Shown: positions 40,026 to 48,333 of the stretch, piece after piece | Layout of the letters: every line of letters begins with the position of its first letter | Position numbering within the stretch: the first letter of the stretch is position 1 | NCBI RefSeq assembly: GCF_019890935.1 | Contig: NZ_CP082333.1 | Location: 2,196,001-2,260,000, forward strand | Direction of reading: 5' to 3' | DNA: 64,000 nucleotides | Source of the DNA: Exiguobacterium acetylicum | Lineage (GTDB): Bacteria; Bacillota; Bacilli; Exiguobacteriales; Exiguobacteriaceae | Position numbers and translations under genes: made by a program | Notes under the pieces: model-generated | The model's database searches: none | The model's input: the letters and a program-made list of their open reading frames with translations, nothing else | Told to the model about the DNA's origin: nothing

Positions 40026-40866
40026 CTTTTTTTCCTCCTTCGATTTTCATGCTGATATCAAGCGCTGTTGCTGAATGGGTGAGTGCCCCGAGTGAGATGA
40101 CATCTGCTCCGCTCTCCGCAAAGTCTGATAACGTGTCTATCGTGATCCCGCCGGATAACTCGACCGTGATATGCGGTGGAATCAATTGCCGAAGCTGCTT
40201 GATTTCTGCTGGTGTCCGGTTATCGAGCATGATGATATCGACTTTTGCAGCCACTGCCTCGAGCACTTCCGCTTCCGTCTCGACTTCGACTTCGATTGGT
40301 GTCGTATGACCTGCGACACGTTTTGCTCGCGCCACCGCCTCTGTGATCGATCCCGCGACCGTGATGTGGTTATCCTTGATCATGACAGCGTCATCGAGTC
40401 GTCCGCGATGACTATAGCCACCCCCGACGCGAACGGCGTGTTTTTCGAGCATTCGTAATCCAGGGGTCGTCTTTCGTGTATCCGTGATTCGGATTCGTCC
40501 TGCTGCTACCTCGACCGCTTGACGTGTCTTAGTCGCGATCCCGGATAAGCGTTGCACCAGGTTCAAGGCGACCCGTTCACCGCTTAAGATGTCCTGTAAC
40601 GAACCAGACCACTCGGCAAGGAGTGTGCCTCGCGTGACGACCGTACCTTCCGCCACGTGAATCGTCACGTCGACTTGTAACAGATGCGCCATCTCCCGAA
40701 TGATGTCGACTCCACAAAAAACACCGTCTTCCTTAGCTAGAAAACGACCGGTCCCGCGTTCTTGTCCCGTCAGACATCCTTCACTCGTGATATCCCACTG
40801 TCCGATATCCTCGATTAAAAATGCCTCCAGTTGTTGCCGTAACTGCCACTTGTTCAACGTTCTCAT
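40015..40866 (-). CDS. nadC: Nicotinate-nucleotide pyrophosphorylase (carboxylating)
   Basis: NadC converts quinolinate and PRPP to nicotinate mononucleotide. The 283 residues begin [27 protein letters not shown], the normal family start, and contain [56 protein letters not shown] and VELSGGI. The start region lies 86 bases inside the end of nadB in another frame. AGGAGAGG runs almost into the ATG; a TTG three codons later would be better spaced. It overlaps nadA by 11 bases. Confidence 0.94.
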   Translation of the reverse strand: MRTLNKWQLRQQLEAFLIEDIGQWDITSEGCLTGQERGTGRFLAKEDGVFCGVDIIREMAHLLQVDVTIHVAEGTVVTRGTLLAEWSGSLQDILSGERVALNLVQRLSGIATKTRQAVEVAAGRIRITDTRKTTPGLRMLEKHAVRVGGGYSHRGRLDDAVMIKDNHITVAGSITEAVARAKRVAGHTTPIEVEVETEAEVLEAVAAKVDIIMLDNRTPAEIKQLRQLIPPHITVELSGGITIDTLSDFAESGADVISLGALTHSATALDISMKIEGGKKDVI

Positions 40867-42250
40867 CCTCTCCTGTCAATCGACTTCGCGCCCCTTCAAG
40901 CAACAGACATGCCGTTACGTGACGTAATCGATTTTCTTCTGCTTCCTGTCCGGATTCGTCTAATGTCCAGCCTTTTAATGTGTCCAGACATTCTTGTATC
41001 TGCCTAACATCCATTTCAACACCAATGACCTGTGATAGACGGTTTGTTACGGAACGAAGTGTTCCCGGGCGTCGTTTGACTTGTTTGACTAAAAGTTCCG
41101 GTAACAACTCGAGCTGTTCTGCTACTGCTTTCCCCATGACGACACATTCAAGGAGCGAGTTCGACGCCAGACGATTTCGACCGTGAAGTCCAATCGATGC
41201 TGTCTCACCGACCGCGTAAAGTCCTTCGACATGCGTCTGCCCTGTCAGATCCGTTTCGATCCCACCCATTAAGAAATGGATGCCTGGTGCAATTTCAACA
41301 AGATCCGGACTTATGTTCAGTTTTTCACATTTTTCAACAAACGTTGGAAACCGTTTCGTCCGGTCGACGACGTTTGACGTATCGAGATAGACCGGTTCAC
41401 GCTTTCGCACCTCATGGATTCGTTTTGCGACTTCATCTCGCGCCGCTAAATCTTGCATCGGATGATCCGCCATGATCCGGTCACCATTTTTCGTTACAAG
41501 CGTCGCTCCTGCACCTCGTAGTGCTTCCGTGATCAAACCTTCAGAGCGACCAGCATGAACGAGTACCGTCGGATGATGCTGGATATAACCGAGATCACGA
41601 ATCGTCGCCCCCGCTTCAAAGGCGAGCGCAATACCGTCTCCTTGAATCAAAGGGTCATTCGTCGACGCCGCGAATAATCCGCCAACTCCACCGGTCGCGA
41701 GAATCGTTGCGCGCGCCACAATCTCGATCGGCTCCCCATGGCTATATCCGACTGCACCTACTACTTGCCCGTTGACTTGAATCAACTCTGTGATACGCGT
41801 CTGCTCGAGAATCGGAAATGGTACTTGCGGCATCAACGTCTCCATGATCCGTTTACCAGTTTCGTCCCCGCCAGAGTGATAAATCCGCGGCAAGCGATGT
41901 GCTCCTTCACGACCGAGCAAAAACTCTCCCTCGGATTGATCGAATGGAACGCCTTGTCGTAACAAGAATTCCATCGCCTCGGTTCCCGATCGTGTGACGT
42001 AATCGACGACGGACGGATTGATACGCCCTTTTGCTGCTTGGCACGTATCTTCAAAGTGACCACGATGATTGACTTCTGCATAAGCGGAAGCAATCCCACC
42101 TTGTGCTCGAACAGAATTTGTCTCAAACCGCGTACCTTTTGTGACAAGTAACGCTTCCGTTCCGGGTGGAAGATGCAGAGCAACCGAAATTGCAGCAAGT
42201 CCTGTTCCAATGATCAACACATCCGTCTCAAGTCTTTTATGTAAAGACAT
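40781..42250 (-). CDS. nadB: L-aspartate oxidase
   Basis: NadB oxidises aspartate to iminoaspartate with FAD in de novo NAD synthesis. The 489 residues have the dinucleotide fold ETDVLIIGTGLAAISVALHLP, TNSVRAQGGIASAY, HSGGDETGKRIMETL, and GLYAVGETASIGLHGRNRLASNSLLECVVMG near 340-370. The C-terminal SRG-H-R-D segment typical of the family is not seen; instead [14 protein letters not shown] leads into an 86-base overlap with nadC. The tail may be degenerate or extended by a frameshift (see findings). The ATG has AGAGGTG eight bases upstream. Confidence 0.92.
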   Translation of the reverse strand: MSLHKRLETDVLIIGTGLAAISVALHLPPGTEALLVTKGTRFETNSVRAQGGIASAYAEVNHRGHFEDTCQAAKGRINPSVVDYVTRSGTEAMEFLLRQGVPFDQSEGEFLLGREGAHRLPRIYHSGGDETGKRIMETLMPQVPFPILEQTRITELIQVNGQVVGAVGYSHGEPIEIVARATILATGGVGGLFAASTNDPLIQGDGIALAFEAGATIRDLGYIQHHPTVLVHAGRSEGLITEALRGAGATLVTKNGDRIMADHPMQDLAARDEVAKRIHEVRKREPVYLDTSNVVDRTKRFPTFVEKCEKLNISPDLVEIAPGIHFLMGGIETDLTGQTHVEGLYAVGETASIGLHGRNRLASNSLLECVVMGKAVAEQLELLPELLVKQVKRRPGTLRSVTNRLSQVIGVEMDVRQIQECLDTLKGWTLDESGQEAEENRLRHVTACLLLEGARSRLTGEDENVEQVAVTATTGGIFNRGYRTVGYHE

Positions 42251-42266
42251 ATGTTTTACACCTCTA

Positions 42267-42295
42267 TATCTAATTGTTCACTATTGACTTGACAA
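42267..42295 (-). promoter_or_regulatory. Promoter of nadB-nadC-nadA
   Basis: TTGTCA (42290-42295) and TAGATA (42267-42272) are 17 bases apart on the minus strand. Its -35 abuts the -35 of the opposing nifS promoter without a gap. Confidence 0.65.
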
Positions 42296-42296
42296 T
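42283..42296. promoter_or_regulatory. Candidate NiaR operator between nadB and nifS
   Basis: ATTGACTTGACAAT has matching ATTG and CAAT ends and spans both -35 hexamers. NiaR (YrxA), encoded by the second gene of the divergent operon, represses the nad and nifS genes in B. subtilis when nicotinate is present. That this exact sequence is the operator is inference from position and symmetry. Confidence 0.4.
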
Positions 42297-42312
42297 AATT
42301 TTGGCATACTTT
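42284..42312 (+). promoter_or_regulatory. Promoter of nifS-niaR
   Basis: TTGACT (42284-42289) and TACTTT (42307-42312) are 17 bases apart on the plus strand, about 37 bases before the nifS start. Confidence 0.6.
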
Positions 42313-42348
42313 TAGCTGAGTGACAAGACGAAAGGACAGGATTTTTTC

Positions 42349-43431
42349 ATGATCTATCTCGATTACGCAGCGACGACTCCGCTGCATCCACAAGCACTCG
42401 ATCATTATCAACAAGCCGCTCAGTCGTTCTACGGCAACAGTTCTTCTCTTCATGACATCGGTGGCAACGCTGAAGGTTTACTCGAACGAGCCCGTCAGTA
42501 TCTGATGCAACAATTGGCTCAACAAGAAGGAACCGTCATCTTTACAGGGAGCGGATCTGAAGCAAACTACATCGCGTTGACCCATCTGATGCGACAGAGT
42601 AATAAATCAGTTGTCTTGACACTTCGATGTGAACACGACTCGGTCTTGCTTCCGCTTGCGCGCTGGGCACAAGAAACACGACACCTTTCTTTATTACCGG
42701 ACGGAACGTTCGATTGGGAACAATTCATCGCAGCTTGTACGGATGAAATCGGTGTTGTCTCGATTCAACACGTCAATTCGGATACCGGTTTTCGTTTTCC
42801 GGTCGAACGGATTGCAGCATATTGTCAATCGCGCGGGATTCTGTTTCATTGCGATGGTGTCCAAGGATTTTTAAAAGATGCAATCAACATCGACGCCTTT
42901 GATGCCTACACGATGAGTAGTCATAAAGTATATGGACCAAAAGGATTGGGTGCCCTGTATTTGCGGCGTCCTCTCTTCAGCCCTTATTACGAGGGACACC
43001 ACGAATTCGGAATCCGTCCAGGCACAGTCGACGTTCCAGGAATTGCCGCGTTCATCGCTGCCTGTGAAGCGTCTCGATTAGAAAATCCAGGAATCCAAGC
43101 TTCAAGCCGTCGATTTCGTGGTATGCTAAAAAAAACATTGTCTTCGTCTCGTTACACGATGATTGAGTCGCCAACGCAACTCGCTTCCATCTGCGCCATC
43201 CATACGAAGCAACGGGACGGTCAATACGCGTTGCTCGCCTTGAATCGTGCTGGAATCGCGGTTTCCGCTGGTAGTGCCTGCCGGGCTGGAGAAAACGGTC
43301 CGAATGCGACATTACGTGCCATAGGCTTTGACGAATCAGCGGCTCATGGGTTGATTCGACTCAGTTTTGGAAGACACACGACGAACGAAGAAATCGAACA
43401 GTGCATCGATGTGTTGAACACAATTTCATGA
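42349..43431 (+). CDS. nifS: Cysteine desulfurase of the NAD operon (NifS-like)
   Basis: This PLP enzyme supplies sulfur, in B. subtilis specifically for the FeS cluster of NadA. The 360 residues begin MIYLDYAATTPLHPQAL, have FTGSGSEANYIAL, HCDGVQGFLK, the PLP lysine in TMSSHKVYGPKG (near 193) and the catalytic Cys in GSACRAGENGPNATLRAIG (near 311). It is divergent from nadBCA and followed by niaR, matching the B. subtilis layout. It is distinct from the MnmA-linked desulfurase at 17016. AAAGGACAGGA precedes the ATG. Confidence 0.93.
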   Translation: MIYLDYAATTPLHPQALDHYQQAAQSFYGNSSSLHDIGGNAEGLLERARQYLMQQLAQQEGTVIFTGSGSEANYIALTHLMRQSNKSVVLTLRCEHDSVLLPLARWAQETRHLSLLPDGTFDWEQFIAACTDEIGVVSIQHVNSDTGFRFPVERIAAYCQSRGILFHCDGVQGFLKDAINIDAFDAYTMSSHKVYGPKGLGALYLRRPLFSPYYEGHHEFGIRPGTVDVPGIAAFIAACEASRLENPGIQASSRRFRGMLKKTLSSSRYTMIESPTQLASICAIHTKQRDGQYALLALNRAGIAVSAGSACRAGENGPNATLRAIGFDESAAHGLIRLSFGRHTTNEEIEQCIDVLNTIS

Positions 43432-43455
43432 CACTGGAGAAAGGTAGGAGACATG

Positions 43456-43998
43456 ATGGGGAAACGCATCTCCGGAGAAGAACGCCGGAAATCATTACTT
43501 CGTATGATTGAGGAAAGTGAGCAACCTGTCACAGGAACGGCATTGGCGAAACAAGCAGGTGTCAGTCGCCAAGTGATCGTGCAGGATTTATCATTGTTAA
43601 AGGCAAAAGGATATCCTGTCATCGCGACAGCTCGTGGCTATTTGATCAATGATCCGGAAGTCGACGGTTCAAAATTACGTCGCAAGATCGTTTGCCGTCA
43701 CGGCATCGATCAGTTAAAGGACGAGTGTGACGCTATCGTTGATGAAGGGGTCGTCGTCCGCGATGTCATCATTGAACATCCCGTCTACGGCTTCATCACT
43801 GGAGAGTTGATGCTGAAAAGCCGTCGAGATGTCCGCGTATTAATCGAGCAACTAAAGGAGACGCAAGCTACTCCGCTCTCAAGCCTGACGGACGGAGTCC
43901 ATATTCATACGCTGGAAGCGGATCATGAAGACGCATTGGAAGCCGCCATTGCGAAACTCGATCGTCTCGGAATTCTCGTTTCAGAGCTCGATGTCTGA
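43456..43998 (+). CDS. niaR: NAD biosynthesis repressor NiaR (YrxA), HTH plus 3H domain
   Basis: NiaR binds nicotinate and represses NAD synthesis and niacin uptake genes. The 180 residues have an N-terminal helix-turn-helix of the HTH_11 type (PVTGTALAKQAGVSRQVIVQDLSLLKAKGYPV) and a C-terminal 3H domain whose three conserved histidines are seen in VCRHGIDQLKDE, VIIEHPVYG and DGVHIHTLE. It follows nifS by about 20 bases. The start at 43456 is five bases from AGGAG; an adjacent ATG at 43453 is possible. A bidirectional terminator follows. Confidence 0.93.
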   Translation: MGKRISGEERRKSLLRMIEESEQPVTGTALAKQAGVSRQVIVQDLSLLKAKGYPVIATARGYLINDPEVDGSKLRRKIVCRHGIDQLKDECDAIVDEGVVVRDVIIEHPVYGFITGELMLKSRRDVRVLIEQLKETQATPLSSLTDGVHIHTLEADHEDALEAAIAKLDRLGILVSELDV

Positions 43999-44002
43999 AC
44001 AT

Positions 44003-44042
44003 AAAAAAAACCGCCTATTCCTAAGGAATAAGCGGTTTTTTT
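44003..44042. terminator. Bidirectional terminator between niaR and the CBS-domain gene
   Basis: A-tract, ACCGC, TATTCC, short loop, GGAATA, GCGGT, T-tract. It serves the convergent niaR and CNNM/CBS genes. Confidence 0.9.
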
Positions 44043-45330
44043 ATCGTTCAATCGGTTCAAGTCGTGTCTCCGGCATCGTAGATGGCGGATCGAACGTTGC
44101 TAAGACTTTGCGGACGCGTCGGTTTTCGATATGCAAGACGGTCAACGTGACACGTTCATAACGCATCGCCGTTCCGACGTCCGGTAATTGTCCGCTCTCC
44201 TCCATGATCCATCCCCCAAGTGACTGGGCGTCCGTGTCCGGCATCGTCAATTGAAATTGCTGACAGAAGTCTTCAATGTCATACTCCGCTAGACATTCGT
44301 ATTTCTCTGGACCAATCCGTTTTGTATATTCTAACGATTCATCGTGTTCATCCCAAATCTCCCCAACGATTTCTTCTAAAATATCCTCAAGGGTGATCAG
44401 ACCTGCCGTCCCTCCGAATTCATCAAGAACGACTGCCATATGGGACTGCTTGACTTTGAGTTCCGGCAATAAATCCATCAATCGTGTCTGTGGTACGACG
44501 AACGATACCGGTCGAATCCATTCTCGGATATCAACGGAGCCGTTCTTCACGTATGCACGCAGAAAGTCCCGCTCCGATAATACACCAATGACGTGATCAA
44601 TCGAATCCTTATAGACCGGTAGACGAGAATAGCCGCCCTTCTGGACTTCTGCAAGGATGTCTTCGAGCCGCGCATCGATATCAATCGCTTGAATATCCAT
44701 CCGTGGCGTCAACGCATCCTCGACCGTCGCATGTTGAAAATCAACTGCTTGATGAACGAGTTCTGCCTCTGCAAGCCCCATGATTCCCTCTTCCTGACTG
44801 ATATCGACGAGTGCCTTGAGTTCCTGTTCGGTCACGAGCGGTCCTTTCGGATCCGCTCCAATCAACCGTAGCGCCAACTGGCGTAAGCGGAGTAACAGGA
44901 AGACAAGTGGTCGAAAGCACAGTAAGAAAAAACGCAGTGGACGTCCGATCAATAACACGTAACGTTCCGTATGTTCACGAGCATACGACTTCGGTATCAA
45001 TTCTCCGAACAACAGCAACAGGAAAAACAGCGCAAGAAAGGCAACGGTTTGTATTGCGATCGTCTCGACGAACTGGATGATCCACCAGCCACCAAATAAG
45101 ATAAACGCGATGTTGACGATCGTATTCCCAATCAATATCGAAGTCAGTGTCTCTTCGTAGCGTTGAAGTAAGCGGAATACACGGGACGCACGCGCGTCCC
45201 CTGCTTCCGATTGGTGCAACAACCGCAACCGATTGACACTTGCGAGTGCCGTCTCGGCTGAGGAAAAGAATGCGGATAAGACGAGAATCGGAATTAACCA
45301 AACGACTGAAATCATGGGCAATGGGTCCAC
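44041..45330 (-). CDS. CNNM/CBS-domain membrane protein (hemolysin C/CorC-like transporter family)
   Basis: The 429-residue protein has an N-terminal DUF21 (CNNM) membrane domain with about four helices (SVVWLIPILVLSAFFSSAETAL first), two CBS domains (MDIQAIDIDARLEDILAEVQKGGYSRLPVYKDSIDHVIGVL starts the first; LDEFGGTAGLITLEDILEEIVGEIWDE ends the second) and a C-terminal CorC_HlyC domain. Family members export magnesium or affect its homeostasis; hemolysin is a historical name. It follows obg by 38 bases on the same strand. The start is a GTG, with GGAGTGTG about 11 bases upstream. Confidence 0.9.
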   Translation of the reverse strand: MDPLPMISVVWLIPILVLSAFFSSAETALASVNRLRLLHQSEAGDARASRVFRLLQRYEETLTSILIGNTIVNIAFILFGGWWIIQFVETIAIQTVAFLALFFLLLLFGELIPKSYAREHTERYVLLIGRPLRFFLLCFRPLVFLLLRLRQLALRLIGADPKGPLVTEQELKALVDISQEEGIMGLAEAELVHQAVDFQHATVEDALTPRMDIQAIDIDARLEDILAEVQKGGYSRLPVYKDSIDHVIGVLSERDFLRAYVKNGSVDIREWIRPVSFVVPQTRLMDLLPELKVKQSHMAVVLDEFGGTAGLITLEDILEEIVGEIWDEHDESLEYTKRIGPEKYECLAEYDIEDFCQQFQLTMPDTDAQSLGGWIMEESGQLPDVGTAMRYERVTLTVLHIENRRVRKVLATFDPPSTMPETRLEPIER

Positions 45331-45368
45331 GATGCTTTCACACTCCGTTTCCTAATGGAATGAACCGC

Positions 45369-46664
45369 TTAGAATGATGACTCGACGAATTCGAACTCGA
45401 AATCACGGATACGAACGACGTCGCCGTCGATTGCACCAAGACGACGTAACTCTTCGTCGACACCCATTTGACGCAGTGTCCGTGCGAAACGTTTAATCGA
45501 TTCTTCACGCATGAAGTTCGTCATCGTGAAGAGTTTTTCGATGCGTGGTCCTTTGATGACGAAGCAATCGTCTTCATCTTTCGTAATCGTAAAGCCAGCT
45601 TCTGGTGCTTCGTAACCATAGACGACACGTGGTGTCGCTGTTTTCTCTTCGAGTTCCTCAAGACCGAATTCTGGTGTTGCGTCGACGAGGTCAGCGATTC
45701 GGAATAACAGATCGCGTAAACCTTGACGTGTTGCTGCTGAAATCTCGAATACTTCAAGCTCTGGGAAAGCTTCTTTGAAGGCTTCAAGATGTTCTGCCGC
45801 ATCTGGCATGTCCATCTTGTTCGCGACGACGACTTGCGGACGTTCTGTTAAGCGGAGATTATAGTCCGCTAGTTCTTTATTGATGATGTTGTAGTCTTCG
45901 ATTGGATCGCGACCTTCCATCCCACTCATGTCGATGACATGGACGATGACTTTCGTCCGCTCGACGTGACGGAGGAACTGGTGACCGAGTCCGACACCTT
46001 CACTTGCACCTTCGATCAATCCTGGCAAGTCAGCCATGACGAAACTACGGCTATCTTCCGTTTCGACGACACCGATGTTCGGTGTGATCGTCGTGAAGTG
46101 ATACGCACCGATTTTCGGACGTGCTGCTGAAACGACAGATAATATCGTTGATTTTCCGACACTCGGGAAACCGACGAGACCAACGTCTGCTAGCATCTTC
46201 AGCTCAAGTTTCAAGTACTTCTCTTCTCCTGGCTCACCGTTTTCCGCGTGCTCAGGTGCTGGGTTGGCTGGTGTCGCAAAACGTGTATTTCCACGTCCGC
46301 CACGTCCGCCTTTTGCGACGATCGCTTGTTGTCCGTGATGGACGAGGTCAGCGATGACCGCATCCGTATCGTCATCGTAAACGACTGTGCCGGGTGGAAC
46401 CTTGACGATTAGGTGCTCGGCTTTACGACCGTGCATCCCTTTTGACATACCGTTTTCACCTTGAACCGCTTTAAAGTGACGTTTGTAACGGAAGTCCATC
46501 AATGTCCGAAGCCCTTCGTCGACTTCGAGGACGACGTGTGCCCCGTGACCACCGTCACCGCCGGCAGGACCGCCGTCCGGAACGTATTTCTCACGACGGA
46601 ACGCTACTTGCCCACGTCCTCCGTCACCTGCTTTTACATAAATATTTACCTGATCGACAAACAT
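45369..46664 (-). CDS. obg: GTPase Obg/CgtA
   Basis: Obg is an essential GTPase linked to 50S ribosome assembly and stress signalling. The 431 residues have the glycine-rich Obg fold ([39 protein letters not shown]), the G domain with G1 [12 protein letters not shown], switch [10 protein letters not shown]3 DLPGLIEGA and G4 VVANKMDMP, and a C-terminal OCT domain. G1 has Ser in place of the usual Asn. It lies 15 bases after the Spo0B-like gene, the classic rpmA-spo0B-obg order. Confidence 0.97.
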   Translation of the reverse strand: MFVDQVNIYVKAGDGGRGQVAFRREKYVPDGGPAGGDGGHGAHVVLEVDEGLRTLMDFRYKRHFKAVQGENGMSKGMHGRKAEHLIVKVPPGTVVYDDDTDAVIADLVHHGQQAIVAKGGRGGRGNTRFATPANPAPEHAENGEPGEEKYLKLELKMLADVGLVGFPSVGKSTILSVVSAARPKIGAYHFTTITPNIGVVETEDSRSFVMADLPGLIEGASEGVGLGHQFLRHVERTKVIVHVIDMSGMEGRDPIEDYNIINKELADYNLRLTERPQVVVANKMDMPDAAEHLEAFKEAFPELEVFEISAATRQGLRDLLFRIADLVDATPEFGLEELEEKTATPRVVYGYEAPEAGFTITKDEDDCFVIKGPRIEKLFTMTNFMREESIKRFARTLRQMGVDEELRRLGAIDGDVVRIRDFEFEFVESSF

Positions 46665-46679
46665 GTCGGATCCCTCCTC

Positions 46680-47162
46680 TTACTTCTCTTCCTCAAACGG
46701 AAGACTTTCAATCTCAATCACACACTCATTTTCCGTCTGCGACTCGATTTCCATCGGCGTCACTAGATCCTCAAGGCGCGACATATCTAGTAGATCCCGA
46801 TAGATCTCGATGGTCACGCCCTCGTGGAAGGTCACGGATACTTCTCCTACTCCTACATCAATCATGGTGATGGCTGCTTCGACGAGTTGCTTCAGCCGCT
46901 CATCTTCCATGTGGGGTGCTCCGATGACATCATACGTCACAGTTTTGCCTGACCATTCAGCTTGCAGTAACGCCAGTGCGGTTTTCGGCAATCCGATTCG
47001 CGCTAGACGCCCTTCCCGAGATGCTTGCTCCCGGTACGCCGAACAGATCGACTCGACTGCTTGTTCGTCTCCGATCGCGCCATACGAACGGACGAGTTGT
47101 ATCCGGTTCAACCACTCGTGACGAAGAGTCTTCAAAAGATCAAGTACCTGCTGTTCCTCCAT
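46680..47162 (-). CDS. Spo0B-like phosphotransferase domain protein
   Basis: The 160-residue protein carries the Spo0B alpha-hairpin motif: LLKTLRHEWLNRIQLVRSYGAI, with phospho-accepting His15 and Asn19 in place, as in B. subtilis Spo0B (RHDWMNKLQL). A degenerate ATPase-like C-terminal part follows (LKQLVEAAITMIDVGVGEVSVTF), shorter than the 192 residues of B. subtilis Spo0B. It stands between rpmA and obg, exactly the spo0B position. Spo0B passes phosphate from Spo0F to Spo0A in sporulation, but the window's other sporulation genes are missing. AGGAGGG directly follows the T-run of the rpmA terminator. Confidence 0.82.
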   Translation of the reverse strand: MEEQQVLDLLKTLRHEWLNRIQLVRSYGAIGDEQAVESICSAYREQASREGRLARIGLPKTALALLQAEWSGKTVTYDVIGAPHMEDERLKQLVEAAITMIDVGVGEVSVTFHEGVTIEIYRDLLDMSRLEDLVTPMEIESQTENECVIEIESLPFEEEK

Positions 47163-47174
47163 CGGTCGTTCCCT

Positions 47175-47218
47175 CCTAAAAAAAACAGACCCTAACCCTC
47201 GAAAGTGGCTAGAGTCTG
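47175..47218 (-). terminator. Terminator between rpmA and the Spo0B-like gene
   Basis: CAGACTCTAGCC and GGTTAGGGTCTG form a stem of 12 pairs (with G-T pairs), followed by eight T on the minus strand. The T-run continues directly into AGGAGGG, the Shine-Dalgarno of the next gene. Confidence 0.85.
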
Positions 47219-47230
47219 CTTCGTCGATCC

Positions 47231-47509
47231 TTATGCTGGGTAAACGCTGACTTGTTTCTTGTCGCGTCCGAGACGTTCGAAACGAACGACACCAGTTGCA
47301 GTTGCGAAAAGTGTATCATCGCCACCACGTCCGACGTTCATACCTGGGTGAATCTTCGTACCGCGTTGACGGTAGAGGATTGAACCAGCAGAAACAGTTT
47401 GACCGTCTGCACGTTTCGCCCCAAGGCGTTTCGATTGCGAGTCACGACCGTTCTTTGTCGAACCTACCCCTTTTTTCGATGCGAAGAACTGAAGATTAAG
47501 TTTCAACAT
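47231..47509 (-). CDS. rpmA: Ribosomal protein L27 with cleavable N-terminal leader
   Basis: L27 reaches the peptidyl-transferase centre of the 50S subunit. The 92 residues begin [23 protein letters not shown]: the Firmicutes-type leader ending QFF, which the protease Prp removes so that the mature start (ASKKG) can act at the active site. The protease gene lies directly upstream. GGAGGTGG precedes the ATG. A strong terminator follows, ending the rplU-prp-rpmA unit. Confidence 0.97.
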   Translation of the reverse strand: MLKLNLQFFASKKGVGSTKNGRDSQSKRLGAKRADGQTVSAGSILYRQRGTKIHPGMNVGRGGDDTLFATATGVVRFERLGRDKKQVSVYPA

Positions 47510-47523
47510 GTGGAATCCACCTC

Positions 47524-47862
47524 CTATACTTGTTCAAGTTGGATAAACTCACCGTAACTTTCAGCGATGGTACCAAGTTGGACCAAAGTCGCTTCCAGTA
47601 ACAATTGGGTGCGTTCACTGACATCCGGTGCTAAGTCAGCGTACGGTTCTACATAAAAGTAGCCACCCTCTTGTTGTTCTGCCATTTCAAGGAGCAGGAC
47701 CTGCCCGAGTAATGCTTCTATGGCATTGTATGCCCCGAAGATCACCGACGAGACGCCGGCACAGACAAGGTCGAGACCTGGTTCTGCGAACTCGGCATGT
47801 CCTGTCACTTCGATGGAGCGGACGAGTTCCGCTTCATCTCGTCGAATCTTGACACGTATCAT
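47524..47862 (-). CDS. prp: Ribosomal-processing cysteine protease Prp (YsxB)
   Basis: Prp trims the N-terminal leader of L27. The 112 residues contain the catalytic His in [10 protein letters not shown] (near 22) and the catalytic Cys in [20 protein letters not shown] (near 34), the family's conserved pair. It stands between rplU and rpmA, four bases after rplU, so protease and substrate are made together. Confidence 0.95.
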   Translation of the reverse strand: MIRVKIRRDEAELVRSIEVTGHAEFAEPGLDLVCAGVSSVIFGAYNAIEALLGQVLLLEMAEQQEGGYFYVEPYADLAPDVSERTQLLLEATLVQLGTIAESYGEFIQLEQV

Positions 47863-47865
47863 GGC

Positions 47866-48174
47866 TTACGCTTCGATTTTCTCGATGCGGACCTTCGTGT
47901 AAGGTTGACGGTGACCTTGCTTACGACGGTAGTTCTTTTTCGCTTTCATTTTGAAGACAGTGATCTTTTTCGCGCGAGCGTGTTTGATGACCGTTGCTAC
48001 GACCTTCGCACCTTCTACGAGTGGAGCGCCGACTTTAACATCGTCACCACCAAGGATCAATACTTCACCAAATTCAACTGTGCTGTCGACGTCTGCGTTT
48101 AATTTCTCAACGTAGATTTCTTGGCCAGCTTCGACTTTGACTTGTTTACCACCAGTTTTGATAATTGCGTACAT
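47866..48174 (-). CDS. rplU: Ribosomal protein L21
   Basis: L21 binds 23S rRNA in the 50S subunit. The 102 residues begin [25 protein letters not shown] and end with [18 protein letters not shown], the full family pattern. The ATG at 48174 lies six bases after GGAGGTG. The region upstream is the L21 leader RNA, through which the protein probably controls its own operon (rplU-prp-rpmA). Confidence 0.97.
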   Translation of the reverse strand: MYAIIKTGGKQVKVEAGQEIYVEKLNADVDSTVEFGEVLILGGDDVKVGAPLVEGAKVVATVIKHARAKKITVFKMKAKKNYRRKQGHRQPYTKVRIEKIEA

Positions 48175-48183
48175 TACGTGCAC

Positions 48184-48300
48184 CTCCTCTTAGGAACTCA
48201 GACTCGCCATCACGGGCAGCGGATGCTTTAAAACCCGGTCTGTGCGGTTGTAGTCATTTGGGTGCTTCCAAACGAACTAACGTTATTCAGAATACCAAAC
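48184..48300 (-). ncRNA. L21 leader (rplU autoregulatory RNA)
   Basis: Upstream of rplU the minus strand has ACCGCACAGACCGGGTTTTAAAGCATCC, read in two parts as ACCGCACAGACCGGG and TTTTAAAGCATCC, then a CCCGTGATGGCGAGTCTG segment and TTCCTAAGAGGAGGTG at the ribosome site. This layout, with CACAGACCGGG and the GTTCCTAAGAGGAGGTG end, is that of the Firmicutes L21 leader, presumed to bind L21. I judged it by eye; the exact 5' end is not certain. Confidence 0.72.
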
Positions 48301-48333
48301 GTTCTTCCACCTTGTCAATGCTGTTCTGAAGGA

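Noticed and set aside
46680-47162. Reading the Spo0B-like protein as proof of sporulation
   Set aside because: Only the phosphoacceptor motif and position support the Spo0B link; the neighbouring sporulation genes are missing, so the lineage is more likely non-sporulating.
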